Assembly (NCBI GenBank): GCA_013288825.1
Contig: JABDBC010000019.1
Coordinates: 1-38,288 of the forward strand
Origin: Chlamydiota bacterium
GTDB taxonomy: Bacteria; Chlamydiota; Chlamydiia; Chlamydiales; Parachlamydiaceae
Reading direction: 5' to 3'
DNA: 38,288 bases
This document shows positions 8,324-16,152 of the stretch, in pieces (the stretch's first letter is position 1; each line of letters starts with the position of its first letter). The translations under genes and the position numbers were made by a program. The notes under the pieces were generated by a model. It worked only from the letters and a program-made list of their open reading frames with translations. It was not told the DNA's origin and ran no database searches.

Positions 8324-8734
8324 ATGTCAGATTTAAACTTTTGTCCTGCACTCGGTTTTGAGACAAAAAACCATCACCTAAGCTCAGACTTTTGTGGTAA
8401 GGCATATAGCTATTATTCGAAAGCCCACCCAGATAAGGAACGACATTTTTTCCATTTTTTCCATCCAGACAATTGGCAGGGACGAAATGTAGGGAGAATC
8501 ATTTCATACATTCCAGTTATATCTACCATACGTGTTGTCGTCGGCTGTATAAAGGAGTGGAAGAATGGAAGAAGCGCTATTCCAAAAGAACTATTTTCCA
8601 ATTGCCTTGCACTAAGAGTGAGAACCATTTTTATAGGTTTGAGCCTTGGTGTGCTTCTCATTATACCTGATATCATTGCCACAATCTGGCGGAATTGCTG
8701 TGACAAAGCCCCACAACCCGTTAGAACATACTAG
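8324..8734 (+). CDS. Small two-helix membrane protein, paralogue 1 (putative Inc-like)
   Basis: 136 residues. All four tandem genes open with MSDL, then F/L-x-P-A/V-x-GFET and a HH pair, and end near IIPD(I/V)IATIWRNC. Two hydrophobic segments are visible: about 58-76 (RIISYIPVISTI...) and 100-121 (FIGLSLGVLLIIPDIIATIW). A basic 25-residue loop lies between them. This is a new family to me. Chlamydial inclusion-membrane (Inc) proteins are defined by paired hydrophobic segments, so an Inc-like role is possible; the loop here is longer than in most Incs. I chose the ATG at 8324 because the shared MSDL start is conserved in all four copies, AAGAGA lies upstream, and a promoter sits at 8253-8281. 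Confidence 0.75.
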   Translation: MSDLNFCPALGFETKNHHLSSDFCGKAYSYYSKAHPDKERHFFHFFHPDNWQGRNVGRIISYIPVISTIRVVVGCIKEWKNGRSAIPKELFSNCLALRVRTIFIGLSLGVLLIIPDIIATIWRNCCDKAPQPVRTY

Positions 8735-8742
8735 GAGATTTT

Positions 8743-9153
8743 ATGTCGGATTTGAGAATTTTGCCAGTTTTTGGTTTTGAGACCGAAAGGCATCACTTAG
8801 ACGAACGGGGTTCCCAAATATTAAATAATTACTCCTTCCAACTCTTACCTATTATTAGGCCTCAAACAGAGAATGGATGGAAGAGTCGAAATATTATGAG
8901 AATAGTATTTTATATTCCAATAATTTCAACTATAATAGCTATATCTTCTCTAATATTTGTCAAATGTCATGCAAAAAAAGGAATTCCTGTGCCTAAGGAA
9001 CTATACTCATGTGGACATAAAGTGCGAGATGTTTTTACAGCTTTGAGCCTTGGCGCGCTTTTCATCATTCCTGATGTCATTGCGACGATTTGGCGAAATT
9101 GCTGTGACGAACGAACCAGACCGAGTTCAGGGCCTATTAATTTAAATGCGTGA
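8743..9153 (+). CDS. Small two-helix membrane protein, paralogue 2 (putative Inc-like)
   Basis: 136 residues with the family start (MSDLRILPVFGFETERHHL) and end (LFIIPDVIATIWRNC). It starts eight bases after the first paralogue, with a good TAGGAG ribosome binding site, so the two are cotranscribed. The hydrophobic segments are about 54-76 and 100-121. The middle (about 25-50) is the least conserved part, which suggests the ends carry the shared function and the middle diversifies. Confidence 0.75.
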   Translation: MSDLRILPVFGFETERHHLDERGSQILNNYSFQLLPIIRPQTENGWKSRNIMRIVFYIPIISTIIAISSLIFVKCHAKKGIPVPKELYSCGHKVRDVFTALSLGALFIIPDVIATIWRNCCDERTRPSSGPINLNA

Positions 9154-9168
9154 TAATGTAGCGCACCG

Positions 9169-9232
9169 ACCTGGACTGTGAAACGCCTGCCCTTCGGGCC
9201 TTAACACAGGGCACTTCTGTAATTGCCTCTAC
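9169..9232. repeat. Short repeat fragment, second copy of 212-279
   Basis: The stretch from gacctgg to attgcctct matches the fragment at 212-279 closely and carries the gccctTcgggcc version of the family B core. It lies between paralogues 2 and 3 and splits the cluster into two pairs. Confidence 0.65.
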
Positions 9233-9264
9233 AGGGCGCTAAAAGATTATTAATTGAGAATTTT

Positions 9265-9666
9265 ATGTCTGATTTAGATTTTTATCCTGCAGTTGGTTTT
9301 GAAACCAAACGACATCACATTAGCTCAACGTTTGAAGACAAAGCGGAGCAAGTGTTAGAAAAGCTCGACACAGATTATTTTGTGCCAGATTCATGGCACA
9401 TGAGAAACTATGTAAGGATATTCTGTTATATACCTGTAATCTCTACTGTTATTTTTATTTTTCATATGGTAGTTAGTGTGAAATCTGATACTCCAATTTT
9501 CCCAAAAGAACTTCATAAAAATTATATTGCGCTGCGAGTGAGGTATATTTTTGAAGGCTTATGCCTTGGAGCATTATTTATTATACCCGATATCATTGCG
9601 ACGATTTGGCGGAATTGCTCCAACAGAGGGTCCAAATTAAGCAATACAAATTTAAAACAAAATTGA
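9265..9666 (+). CDS. Small two-helix membrane protein, paralogue 3 (putative Inc-like)
   Basis: 133 residues: MSDLDFYPAVGFETKRHH at the start, hydrophobic segments at about 58-76 and 100-121, and LFIIPDIIATIWRNC before a short polar tail. An upstream in-frame ATG at 9223 lies inside the repeat fragment. I prefer 9265 because it gives the conserved MSDL start. The nearest upstream purine-rich site (TTGAGAA) is weak. It may share a transcript with the next gene, 14 bases away. Confidence 0.74.
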   Translation: MSDLDFYPAVGFETKRHHISSTFEDKAEQVLEKLDTDYFVPDSWHMRNYVRIFCYIPVISTVIFIFHMVVSVKSDTPIFPKELHKNYIALRVRYIFEGLCLGALFIIPDIIATIWRNCSNRGSKLSNTNLKQN

Positions 9667-9680
9667 AAATAGAGTTTTTT

Positions 9681-10013
9681 ATGTCAGATTTAAATTTTTA
9701 TCCTGCAGTGGGTTTTGAAACTGCAAAGCATCATATCAGTCAAGAATATTGTGATAGGGTACAACAATACAATACTCTTTCGAAACCAGAGGATTGGAAT
9801 AAAAGAAACTGGGAAAAGATAATATCGTATATCCCGATTGTTAGCACTATCGTTGTAATATATCTAATTTGTATCGGCTTGAGTATTGATAAAAATATGC
9901 ATCCTACAAACCATAGAGCAATAAAAGTTCGCGTTATCTTCGAAGCTCTAAGTCTCTGTTCACTATACCTCATACCTGATATTATCGCGACAATCTGGCG
10001 TAATTGCAGATAA
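9681..10013 (+). CDS. Small two-helix membrane protein, paralogue 4 (shortest)
   Basis: 110 residues, about 25 shorter than its siblings. It has the same start (MSDLNFYPAVGFETAKHH) and stops straight after IIPDIIATIWRNC, without the polar tail. The variable middle and the inter-helix loop are also shorter. Its first residues are almost identical to paralogue 3, so these two are probably the most recent duplication. The ATG at 9681 follows AGAG at six bases. Confidence 0.74.
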   Translation: MSDLNFYPAVGFETAKHHISQEYCDRVQQYNTLSKPEDWNKRNWEKIISYIPIVSTIVVIYLICIGLSIDKNMHPTNHRAIKVRVIFEALSLCSLYLIPDIIATIWRNCR

Positions 10014-10035
10014 TAATTAAATATATAAAAAACTA

Positions 10036-10065
10036 TTTACTATAAAAATCATATAATACTATAAT
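10036..10065 (+). promoter_or_regulatory. Predicted promoter for the structured RNA / secreted-protein transcript
   Basis: TTTACT (10036-10041) and TATAAT (10060-10065) are 18 bases apart. A second TATAAT at 10052-10057 overlaps the spacer. Initiation near 10072 would place the 5' end just ahead of the hairpin at 10081. Confidence 0.4.
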
Positions 10066-10080
10066 GAAATTAGGTAAGAA

Positions 10081-10269
10081 CGATTGAATTAACTAATTCA
10101 GTCGTTGCCGTAAACCTCACGGGGGAATCCGTTCAAAGAAGCGAAAGCTCTCCTGAATCGATGGCCCTTCGAACATCAAAGGGTAAGCTGGATAAAAAAG
10201 GGACTATTGTCCTTCAGCTTATAAATTAGATCTTAAAGATCTTGATGGTGATGTTTACGGCATTTTTTT
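10081..10269 (+). ncRNA. Candidate structured RNA: small RNA or 5' leader/attenuator
   Basis: The region folds compactly. Bases 10081-10104 form a near-perfect 5' hairpin. TGCCGTAAAC at 10106-10115 pairs perfectly with GTTTACGGCA at 10253-10262, and TCAC/GTGA (10117-10120 with 10248-10251) extends the stem. Seven Ts follow at 10263-10269. Enclosed are a GNRA-capped hairpin AGC-GAAA-GCT (10140-10149), a CCCTT/AAGGG hairpin (about 10165-10183), a nested AAGCTG...CAGCTT hairpin (10185-10220) with GGAC-TATT-GTCC at its tip, and AGATCT-TAA-AGATCT (10228-10242). There is no ORF. A promoter precedes it, and the secreted-protein ATG lies 30 bases after the T run. I do not recognise it as 6S, tmRNA, SRP RNA or a known riboswitch. 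Confidence 0.45.
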
Positions 10270-10299
10270 GGTCCTTAACTCATTTCATGAGAGGTATTT

Positions 10300-10713
10300 A
10301 TGAGCAAACTTATACAGGGCCTGTTTGGTTTTGCTATGATGTTGTCTCTGGTGGCACTTCCTTTCTTTGGAGTCGCGAATGCGAAAGAAGAGACCTCTTC
10401 TAATACTATGGTAGCTGACCATGGACATGGTGGGGGTGGTCATGGTGGGGGTGGTCATTGGGGCGGCGGAGGCCATAATTGGGGTGGCGGACATCAATGG
10501 GAAGGAGGTCACCGTAATTGGGATGGCGGTCGTTGGGGTGGCGGCGGTTACTACGGAGGGTATTATCCCTACTACAACAATGGCTACTACAATGGATACT
10601 ATAACGACGCTTACAACAACTACAACCCATACTATTATAGCTATCCATACTATTATTACAACACTTATCCCTACTACAATGGTGGTAGTGGCTTCTCAAT
10701 TGACATTGAATAG
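10300..10713 (+). CDS. Secreted Gly/His/Trp- and Tyr/Asn-rich small protein
   Basis: 137 residues. A clear signal peptide (about 1-28, basic start, FAMMLSLVALPFFGV core, ANA cleavage site) is followed by a short polar stretch. Then comes a Gly/His/Trp-rich block (about 44-84, GGGGH and GGHxW units), and a block made almost entirely of Tyr, Asn and Pro (about 85-128), ending in FSIDIE. Such low-complexity segments occur in cell-envelope, adhesive or metal-binding proteins; the His-rich part could bind metal ions. No family is claimed. The ribosome binding site GAGAGG lies five bases ahead of the ATG. The start follows the folded RNA leader, which may control it. Confidence 0.75.
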   Translation: MSKLIQGLFGFAMMLSLVALPFFGVANAKEETSSNTMVADHGHGGGGHGGGGHWGGGGHNWGGGHQWEGGHRNWDGGRWGGGGYYGGYYPYYNNGYYNGYYNDAYNNYNPYYYSYPYYYYNTYPYYNGGSGFSIDIE

Positions 10714-10751
10714 AGCATTATGGTTTTACCGGGCGAAAGAGGAATTTGATA

Positions 10752-10885
10752 GCCTCTTGCGCCTTTTGTTTTGCGCTTTTCCTTAAGTCGGCGTCCACTG
10801 CAGTCAATGCGCTAGCGTTGATGACCAACAGAACGCGACCAAAAGACTATTGCGTCGAGGAAAAGCGCAAAACAAAAAACGAGAG
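10752..10885. repeat. Inverted repeat downstream of the secreted-protein gene
   Basis: A stretch containing tttgttttgcgcttttcct (about 10763-10783) is repeated inverted at about 10857-10877, with further partial pairing on both sides and a smaller palindrome (tcaatgcgctagcgttga) near the centre at about 10813-10830. It may act as a terminator or RNA stabiliser for the gene at 10300. No coding gene is supported. Confidence 0.6.
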
Positions 10886-10897
10886 CCAACTGTACCG

Positions 10898-11588
10898 TAA
10901 TGGACAAATGGACATGGACAGTTGTGGACCAGCCTTGGGGCGTCACATTTAAAAACAAATTAATATGTTTTCGAAGGTGCATTTTCTAACAACATTCAAT
11001 ACCAAACTTTCAGGCTATTGGTTTAACTTCGCGCAATGGTAGCCTTATAATTCCCTCTGCGTCTCTGCGCCTCCCCGTCTCTGCGTTAAATTCGTTATAA
11101 TGATTAACGCAGAGACGGGGAGGCGCAGAGACGCAGAGGGAAGTCATTAAAGCTACCTTTGCACGAAGTTAAACCAATAGCCAACTTTCAAAGGAAGATT
11201 TAAGTTCAAAGTTGGCACGATTTATCTCGGAGAAAATGGAGGCTGCCTGACGTCAAATGTGACGCCCCAGGCCAGCCTTTCGTGAACGCGCCCGAGCCCG
11301 CGCCCGTTGCCCGAACTTCCCTTGTCTGAACTTTCCCTGTCCGGACCCGATCATGCCGAAATAATGGACAAATGGACATGGACAGTTGTGGACCAGCCTT
11401 TCGTGAACGCGCCCGAGCCCGCGCCCGTTGCCCGAACTTCCCTTGTCTGAACTTTCCCTGTCCGAACCCGATCATGCTGAAATTCGGGTACGGAAATAAG
11501 GTTTACGATCGAGATCGGGCAACGGGCGCGGGCTCGGGCGCGTTCACGAAAGGTTGGTCCATTACCGTCCATGTCCATTTGTCCATTA
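10898..11588. repeat. GC-rich family A repeat: two tandem copies and an inverted copy
   Basis: A unit of about 129 bases starts with taatggacaaatggacatgg, then carries gaacgcgcccgagcccgcgc and cttgtctgaactttccctgt. One copy is 10898-10936 plus 11272-11361, interrupted by another element. The second starts at 11362. An inverted partial copy at about 11515-11588 closes it as a palindrome with ends at 11362 and 11588. The GC content is far above the surrounding genes. ORFs reading RARARAR here are artefacts. Its right tip overlaps the last codon(s) of the permease gene. Confidence 0.85.
10937..11268. mobile_element. MITE-like palindrome inserted into a family A repeat (family D copy 1)
   Basis: The ends GGGGCGTCACATTT (10937-10950) and AAATGTGACGCCCC (11255-11268) are exact inverted repeats. 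Inside are a 19-base inverted pair (11013-11031 / 11164-11182) and a perfect 39-base pair (11051-11089 / 11104-11142) around a short loop. CCAGCCTT flanks it on both sides (10929-10936 and 11272-11279, with a three-base offset on the right), like a target duplication. An uninterrupted version of the host sequence exists at about 11391-11405. It has no coding capacity, so a transposase would have to act in trans. Confidence 0.75.
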
Positions 11589-12770
11589 AAAATTGAAGGT
11601 GATGTAAGCCTGGCAGCCTAGTTCGAAGAGGACAAAAGCCATTAAAATCACAAGTATAGGCTTGCCTCCCCAAAAAGAGTATTCTCCTTTAAAGCCCAGC
11701 CAATAGCGTCCCGACCAAGCCATGAGGATTGGCAGCATCCCTAGCAACAAAGCGCAGCCTAGCCCCCCTGCAAAGTCAAGGGCTATCAAGAAAATCCCGG
11801 GATAGATGAAAGAAATGATCAAAGTGGGCACAAAAATAAGCCCACAGAGAAGAAGTTTCCCTTTCTGGTCCTTTTTGACTGCTAAACCATCAGCTAGGAA
11901 GTCGACAAGGGCAAGAGTTACCCCCAAAAACGAGGTAACTAGGGCAAAAAAAGCGAAAAACTGTCCAACGACGTAGACATTGGGATTATCGAGAAAGTGG
12001 CGCAGTGGAAGTACGGCGTTCTCTCCAAGCTTCAAGGTTTCCATTAAACCATGAGGTCCTTCAAGAGGAACAATCCCCAAAATCAATGCTTGCCAAATCG
12101 TGTAGACGAGGAGAGGTAGGAAGCTACCAATAATAATTGTCGTCCGTAATTGTTTTGCATCGCGGTGCATATAATGCACAAGAGTTGGGATAATCCCTTG
12201 GTAAGCAAAGGCTGTAAACGCAATGGGAAATGCCGTTGGAAAGAGACTCCAATTTTGATGAGTTAGCAGACTTGTTTTGATATGAGGTACGCCAAGGTAA
12301 ACGAATACGACATAGGAAACACCTAATCCAACCATGAGTATCGCATTAATTGGACCAACGAGTCGCGCTCCTATGTATACCATGGGAGCAAAAATCATCA
12401 GAAATAGAGTGGATCCGAGCCATTCTGGAATGCTCTCTTGAAACAGCTCAATGACGAGGTCTCCACAACCGACGACATAGGCTAATGAAAGGCAGTAGAA
12501 CAAAAACAAATAGAGGATCCAAGCGGCAATTCTTCCTGGTTTTCCAAGAGTTTTGTCGGCTAGGGAGATAATATTTGTTTCTTTATTGGTCCATAAGCAA
12601 ATCTCTAGGAGGATGAGTCCTGTGCTAGTCATGAATAGCCAGCAGAGGCAATAGACGAGCAGGGAGGGGAGGAATCCAGTTAGGCTTGTGAGAACTGGGA
12701 GGGCAAGCATCCCGCCCCCGATAGAGGTGCCGGCGACTAATAAAATGCCTTTAACAACTCGCAAATTCAT
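11586..12770 (-). CDS. tyrP: Aromatic amino acid permease, TyrP/Mtr family
   Basis: This 394-residue inner-membrane protein has about eleven hydrophobic helices and belongs to the hydroxy/aromatic amino acid permease family. The N-terminal GILLVAGTSIGGGMLALPV in the first helix is the substrate-gate signature of the family. Family members are proton symporters for tyrosine or tryptophan; the exact substrate cannot be read from the sequence. Chlamydia has two tyrP genes (CT817/CT818); only one is here. The length is normal. It stands alone, with the family A repeat reaching its stop codon and a family B hairpin just upstream of its start. The ATG at 12770 immediately precedes the first helix. 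Confidence 0.9.
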   Translation of the reverse strand: MNLRVVKGILLVAGTSIGGGMLALPVLTSLTGFLPSLLVYCLCWLFMTSTGLILLEICLWTNKETNIISLADKTLGKPGRIAAWILYLFLFYCLSLAYVVGCGDLVIELFQESIPEWLGSTLFLMIFAPMVYIGARLVGPINAILMVGLGVSYVVFVYLGVPHIKTSLLTHQNWSLFPTAFPIAFTAFAYQGIIPTLVHYMHRDAKQLRTTIIIGSFLPLLVYTIWQALILGIVPLEGPHGLMETLKLGENAVLPLRHFLDNPNVYVVGQFFAFFALVTSFLGVTLALVDFLADGLAVKKDQKGKLLLCGLIFVPTLIISFIYPGIFLIALDFAGGLGCALLLGMLPILMAWSGRYWLGFKGEYSFWGGKPILVILMAFVLFELGCQAYITFNF

Positions 12771-12803
12771 AACAATATCCAGGTTGTTGCCAAAATTATT
12801 CGC

Positions 12804-13226
12804 GAAGGGACAAAGGACCTAAAGAGGTAATTGCAGAAGTGCCACATCATCAGGCCAACGGTATCGGTTTGTGCCGGCCCTCCGGGACGGTGTGTGTTGG
12901 TTGACGGTTACCCAGGCTTCGCTTACCCCTCCGGGGAGCTTCAGCCTGGGCTATTATGTAAACAGCCCTCCGGGCAGTGTGAAAAGTGATTTTAATACAA
13001 AAGCTCCTGCACACAGCCCGGAGGGCCTGTTCACGTAATAGCCCAGGCTGAAGCTCCCCGGAGGGGTAAGCGAAGCCTGGGTAACTGCCAACCCACACAT
13101 CCCGTCCCGGAGGGCCGGCACAAACCAATATCGTTGGCCTAAACATTGGCATTTCTGCAATTACCTCTAAAGGACGTAAAGGACTATACACAAGTGCTAC
13201 CTGTCCTTTAGGTCCTTTGTCCCTTC
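12804..13226. mobile_element. Large palindromic element, family B copy 3 with intact tips
   Basis: The left tip GAAGGGACAAAGGACCTAAA (12804-12823) is repeated inverted at the right tip (ending 13226). Inside, aagaggtaattgcagaagtg and the CCCGGAGGG core words form long inverted arms, with the centre near 12990. This copy best defines the element: about 420 bases with GGAC-rich tips. It has no ORF of its own. It sits in the divergent gap between tyrP and rmuC, where promoters for both must lie. The bases from 13227 to 13295 hold no clear promoter. Confidence 0.82.
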
Positions 13227-13295
13227 ACTAGCCTGCGATTCTAACTTATTTTTGCACTTTACTTCAACCTTTGCAGAATTCTATGATGTGTCCAT

Positions 13296-14669
13296 ATGAA
13301 TCCAGTCTGGCTTTTTACTATCATCCCGTTATTCCCGCTATGTTGGTTTTTGTTCACCCGTTTTCGTGTGGAAAAAACGATCGACTTACAAATTTATCTG
13401 AAACTTGTCGAAGAGCATGCAACGCTAAAGAACCGCTCTTTTCAGCTAGAATACAGCTTGGAGCAAGAAAGGAAGAAAAACTCAGAAAAAGTAGAGTCCT
13501 TAAATCATGCTCAGGAGCAGATGACGAACACGTTTAAACTTCTTTCTGCCGACGTTTTAAAGAACAATACTCAGTCATTTTTAGAATTAGCTACTGCAAA
13601 ACTAGAAAAATTTCAAGAGGGGGCAAAAGGGGATTTACAAAGGCGTCAGGAGGCTATTGATTCCTTAGTAAAGCCTATAAGAGACTCTTTAGATAAAGTT
13701 GGCCACAAAATTCAAGAGATGGAAACAGTACGCACAACAGCCTACGTCGGTTTGAGCGAGCAGGTACGGGGGTTAGCGACAACACAAGCTACTTTGCAAC
13801 TAGAAACAGCCAATCTTGTAAAGGCATTGAGAATGCCCAACGTGAGAGGGCGCTGGGGAGAAATCCAATTGCGCCGCGTTGTGGAGATGGCAGGAATGTT
13901 GGAACATTGCGACTTCACGCAACAAGAGACAGGCTCGAATGAAGAAAAGAGGTTGCGACCGGATGTCATTATTAAGCTGCCCAATGGCAAGCAGGTGGTT
14001 GTTGATGCCAAAACACCACTGCAAGCATATTTAGAGGCTTTTGAAGCCAAAGACGAAGTCACTCGCTTGCAGAAATTCCGCGACCATGCCCGTCAGATCC
14101 GCACACATATTATCCAGCTATCACAAAAGTCTTATTGGGATCAGTTTCAGCCTGCGCCTGAATTTGTGGTATTATTTATCCCAGGAGAAAGTTTTTTAAG
14201 CGTTGCTCTGGAGCATGATCCAGGCCTTATTGAATATGGAGTTGACTTACAGGTGATTTTAGCAACTCCGACGACGTTGATTGCATTGTTGCGATCGGTG
14301 GCTCATGGGTGGCGTCAGGAATTGATTGCAGAGAATGCTCAGCATATTAGCGAGCTTGGGAAAACATTGTATGACAGGATACGCGTTTTATCTGAACACT
14401 TTGAAGAGATACGCAGAGGCCTAGACCGAACTGTGGAGGCATATAATAAGGCTGTGGGGTCGTTTGAGGGGAGAGTGTTTGTGACGGCGCGCAAGTTTAA
14501 AGAGCTGGGGGTATCGAGTGAGCAAGAATTAGGCATCCCGGAGCCGCTTGACAGGACAACCAGAGCTATCACAAACCCTGAGCTGCTAGACTCTTCTAAG
14601 GAACAAGCAATGGAGAATGCAAGCACAGGCCCACGCAAACGCACTAGGCTAGAAAAGAAAAGAAAATAG
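13296..14669 (+). CDS. rmuC: RmuC-family DNA recombination protein
   Basis: The 457-residue protein starts with a membrane helix (about 4-22), then a coiled coil (about 35-130), then the RmuC nuclease-like domain (about 180-370). That domain has the motifs [40 protein letters not shown] and [17 protein letters not shown]. RmuC limits DNA inversions at short inverted repeats in E. coli, and its domain resembles the PD-(D/E)xK fold. The length is typical. A link to the abundant inverted repeats of this genome is attractive but is only inference. The ATG chosen starts right at the membrane helix; no strong ribosome binding site precedes it. Confidence 0.93.
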   Translation: MNPVWLFTIIPLFPLCWFLFTRFRVEKTIDLQIYLKLVEEHATLKNRSFQLEYSLEQERKKNSEKVESLNHAQEQMTNTFKLLSADVLKNNTQSFLELATAKLEKFQEGAKGDLQRRQEAIDSLVKPIRDSLDKVGHKIQEMETVRTTAYVGLSEQVRGLATTQATLQLETANLVKALRMPNVRGRWGEIQLRRVVEMAGMLEHCDFTQQETGSNEEKRLRPDVIIKLPNGKQVVVDAKTPLQAYLEAFEAKDEVTRLQKFRDHARQIRTHIIQLSQKSYWDQFQPAPEFVVLFIPGESFLSVALEHDPGLIEYGVDLQVILATPTTLIALLRSVAHGWRQELIAENAQHISELGKTLYDRIRVLSEHFEEIRRGLDRTVEAYNKAVGSFEGRVFVTARKFKELGVSSEQELGIPEPLDRTTRAITNPELLDSSKEQAMENASTGPRKRTRLEKKRK

Positions 14670-14674
14670 CGAGA

Positions 14675-14921
14675 AAGAAAAAGTAACAGGATAGGCAGGA
14701 TCGCAAGCGGCAGGATATGAAGGATAGAACACAATTAAACGCAAAGACGCAGAGACGCAAAGAAAACAAAATGGACTATAATGAAAAATTATGGATAATG
14801 ACTATCGGTTTAATTTCGTCCATTTTATTTTCTTTGCGTCTCTGCGTCTTTGCGTTTAATTGTGTCCTATCCTTCTTATCCTGCCGCTTGCGATCCTACG
14901 TATCCTGTTACTTTTCTTCTT
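14675..14921. repeat. Long palindrome between convergent rmuC and sctP (family D copy 2)
   Basis: Arms of about 100 bases (14675-14776 and 14818-14921) are near-perfect inverted repeats with a 41-base loop. They carry aaacgcaaagacgcagagac words like those of the element at 10937-11268. The loop holds ctatcggtttaatttcgt, shared with that element and with 1208-1225. Placed between two genes that end towards each other, it could serve as a terminator in both directions. Confidence 0.88.
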
Positions 14922-14966
14922 TGCGTTTAACATGTTTCTTTCGTAGCCTGGACTGCTCATCCCTGT

Positions 14967-16088
14967 TTAAGCGAGGTCGTCGGGTTCGTATGGGTTTCGT
15001 TTCTGCTGTTTTTGTTGCTCGTCACCTGACTCTCGGTCCCTTTGAGCAAATCCTTTTCCGCTTTCGGTGGGTATGTTGTGTTCAATGAAGGTGGTTGTCG
15101 AAATGATATGGACTGCGTTGGCATATCCGTGTTCTTCTAGAGAGGTGCGCAAAGTATTCAAATTCTGATCTATGAGTTGTTTGGCTTGAGGGGCTAGATT
15201 TTCAAAAGCAATGTTGAATTCTTTGGTTGATGCGTTGAATGATGTCAGGACAACTCGAGCATCATTAAAGATTGTCGGTTGTTTTAGGACTAGGATCGTA
15301 TCCGTTTTTCCAGCAGTTTCAATGACATAGAGTTCTTTCACAATTTGATCGACGAGCTCTTGGATATGTGCCGTTTGTGTTTCTTTCGGCATTTCTAGTG
15401 AGTAGTTGCTGAGATTCGAAACCTCAACAATTGGGCTTCCCATGGGGTTTACGGCAGCCAGATCGGATTGCTCTGGTTGATAGCGATTGGTTTTTTTATC
15501 ACCGCTTAGTGATGTTTTAGGGGATCTTCCGGTAGGGTCTGCAGAAACATCAGTTGCAAATGGTTTCTCCGGTCGTTTTGGATTACCTGCTGCCATTTGT
15601 TTATAAACGGCAAAGGGGGACTGTTTCACGGTTGAAACAGGGGTTTGAGTGTTTTGTGAAAAGGATTCCCATGATATAGTCTTTTTGGAAGGATCGGGAG
15701 GTGTGATAGCAACCTTACCTTCAGCTTCCACAGAAGCCTCTTCCTCAAGTTCTGTTTCAGAGGTTTCACTGTCGCTGGATTTATCTGGGACCATTTGTTT
15801 GATTTTTTTGGCTGCGGAAAGTGTTAATAAGTTTGGAAGTGCTGCTTCCTCTTCATCGGACTCGTCAGCAACGAAGTTGATATTATCATCAGCATCACCT
15901 TCAACCTGTGAATGTGTCTTTTTCTTGGGCAGTGCAGTCCGTTTGGGCTCATTCTCTCTTTTTTCCATTACGGGTTGAAAAGGTTTTGTTGGAGTCGTTG
16001 TGGGTGGCATTTTATCGACATTTCCATCTCCGTCAACTTTTTTCGAGTTATCTCTGACCGGAGGGGTCGAATTATTAAGTGGGTTCAT
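14967..16088 (-). CDS. sctP: T3SS needle-length regulator SctP (CdsP/CT671-like)
   Basis: The protein has 373 residues. The N-terminal two thirds (about 1-245) are polar, Pro/Glu/Ser-rich and probably disordered. The C-terminal part (about 250-345) is compact and alternates strands and helices (KTDTILVLKQPTIFNDARVV, then EFNIAFENLAPQAKQLIDQ), which fits the T3S4 substrate-switch domain of the YscP/FliK group. SctP proteins measure the needle and switch the export gate to translocators. The position directly after sctO matches CT671. The next Chlamydia gene, sctQ (CT672), is not here; convergent rmuC takes its place. The start has a strong AAGGAG six bases ahead of the ATG. Identification rests mostly on position and architecture. 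Confidence 0.8.
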   Translation of the reverse strand: MNPLNNSTPPVRDNSKKVDGDGNVDKMPPTTTPTKPFQPVMEKRENEPKRTALPKKKTHSQVEGDADDNINFVADESDEEEAALPNLLTLSAAKKIKQMVPDKSSDSETSETELEEEASVEAEGKVAITPPDPSKKTISWESFSQNTQTPVSTVKQSPFAVYKQMAAGNPKRPEKPFATDVSADPTGRSPKTSLSGDKKTNRYQPEQSDLAAVNPMGSPIVEVSNLSNYSLEMPKETQTAHIQELVDQIVKELYVIETAGKTDTILVLKQPTIFNDARVVLTSFNASTKEFNIAFENLAPQAKQLIDQNLNTLRTSLEEHGYANAVHIISTTTFIEHNIPTESGKGFAQRDRESGDEQQKQQKRNPYEPDDLA

Positions 16089-16152
16089 AATGTTCTCCTT
16101 AAGCAGAAGTGTTTGTTTAAACGTATTTGTACGCCCGATATTCTGCTTAAAA

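Noticed and set aside
10081-10269. Folded region as tmRNA, 6S RNA, SRP RNA or a known riboswitch
   Set aside because: None of the conserved words of these RNAs could be found, and overall length and branching differ.
10406-10786. Frames overlapping the secreted Gly/Tyr-rich gene in other frames (His/Ser/Cys- or Thr/Met-rich)
   Set aside because: Shadows of the low-complexity sequence. Only the frame at 10300 has a signal peptide and a ribosome binding site.
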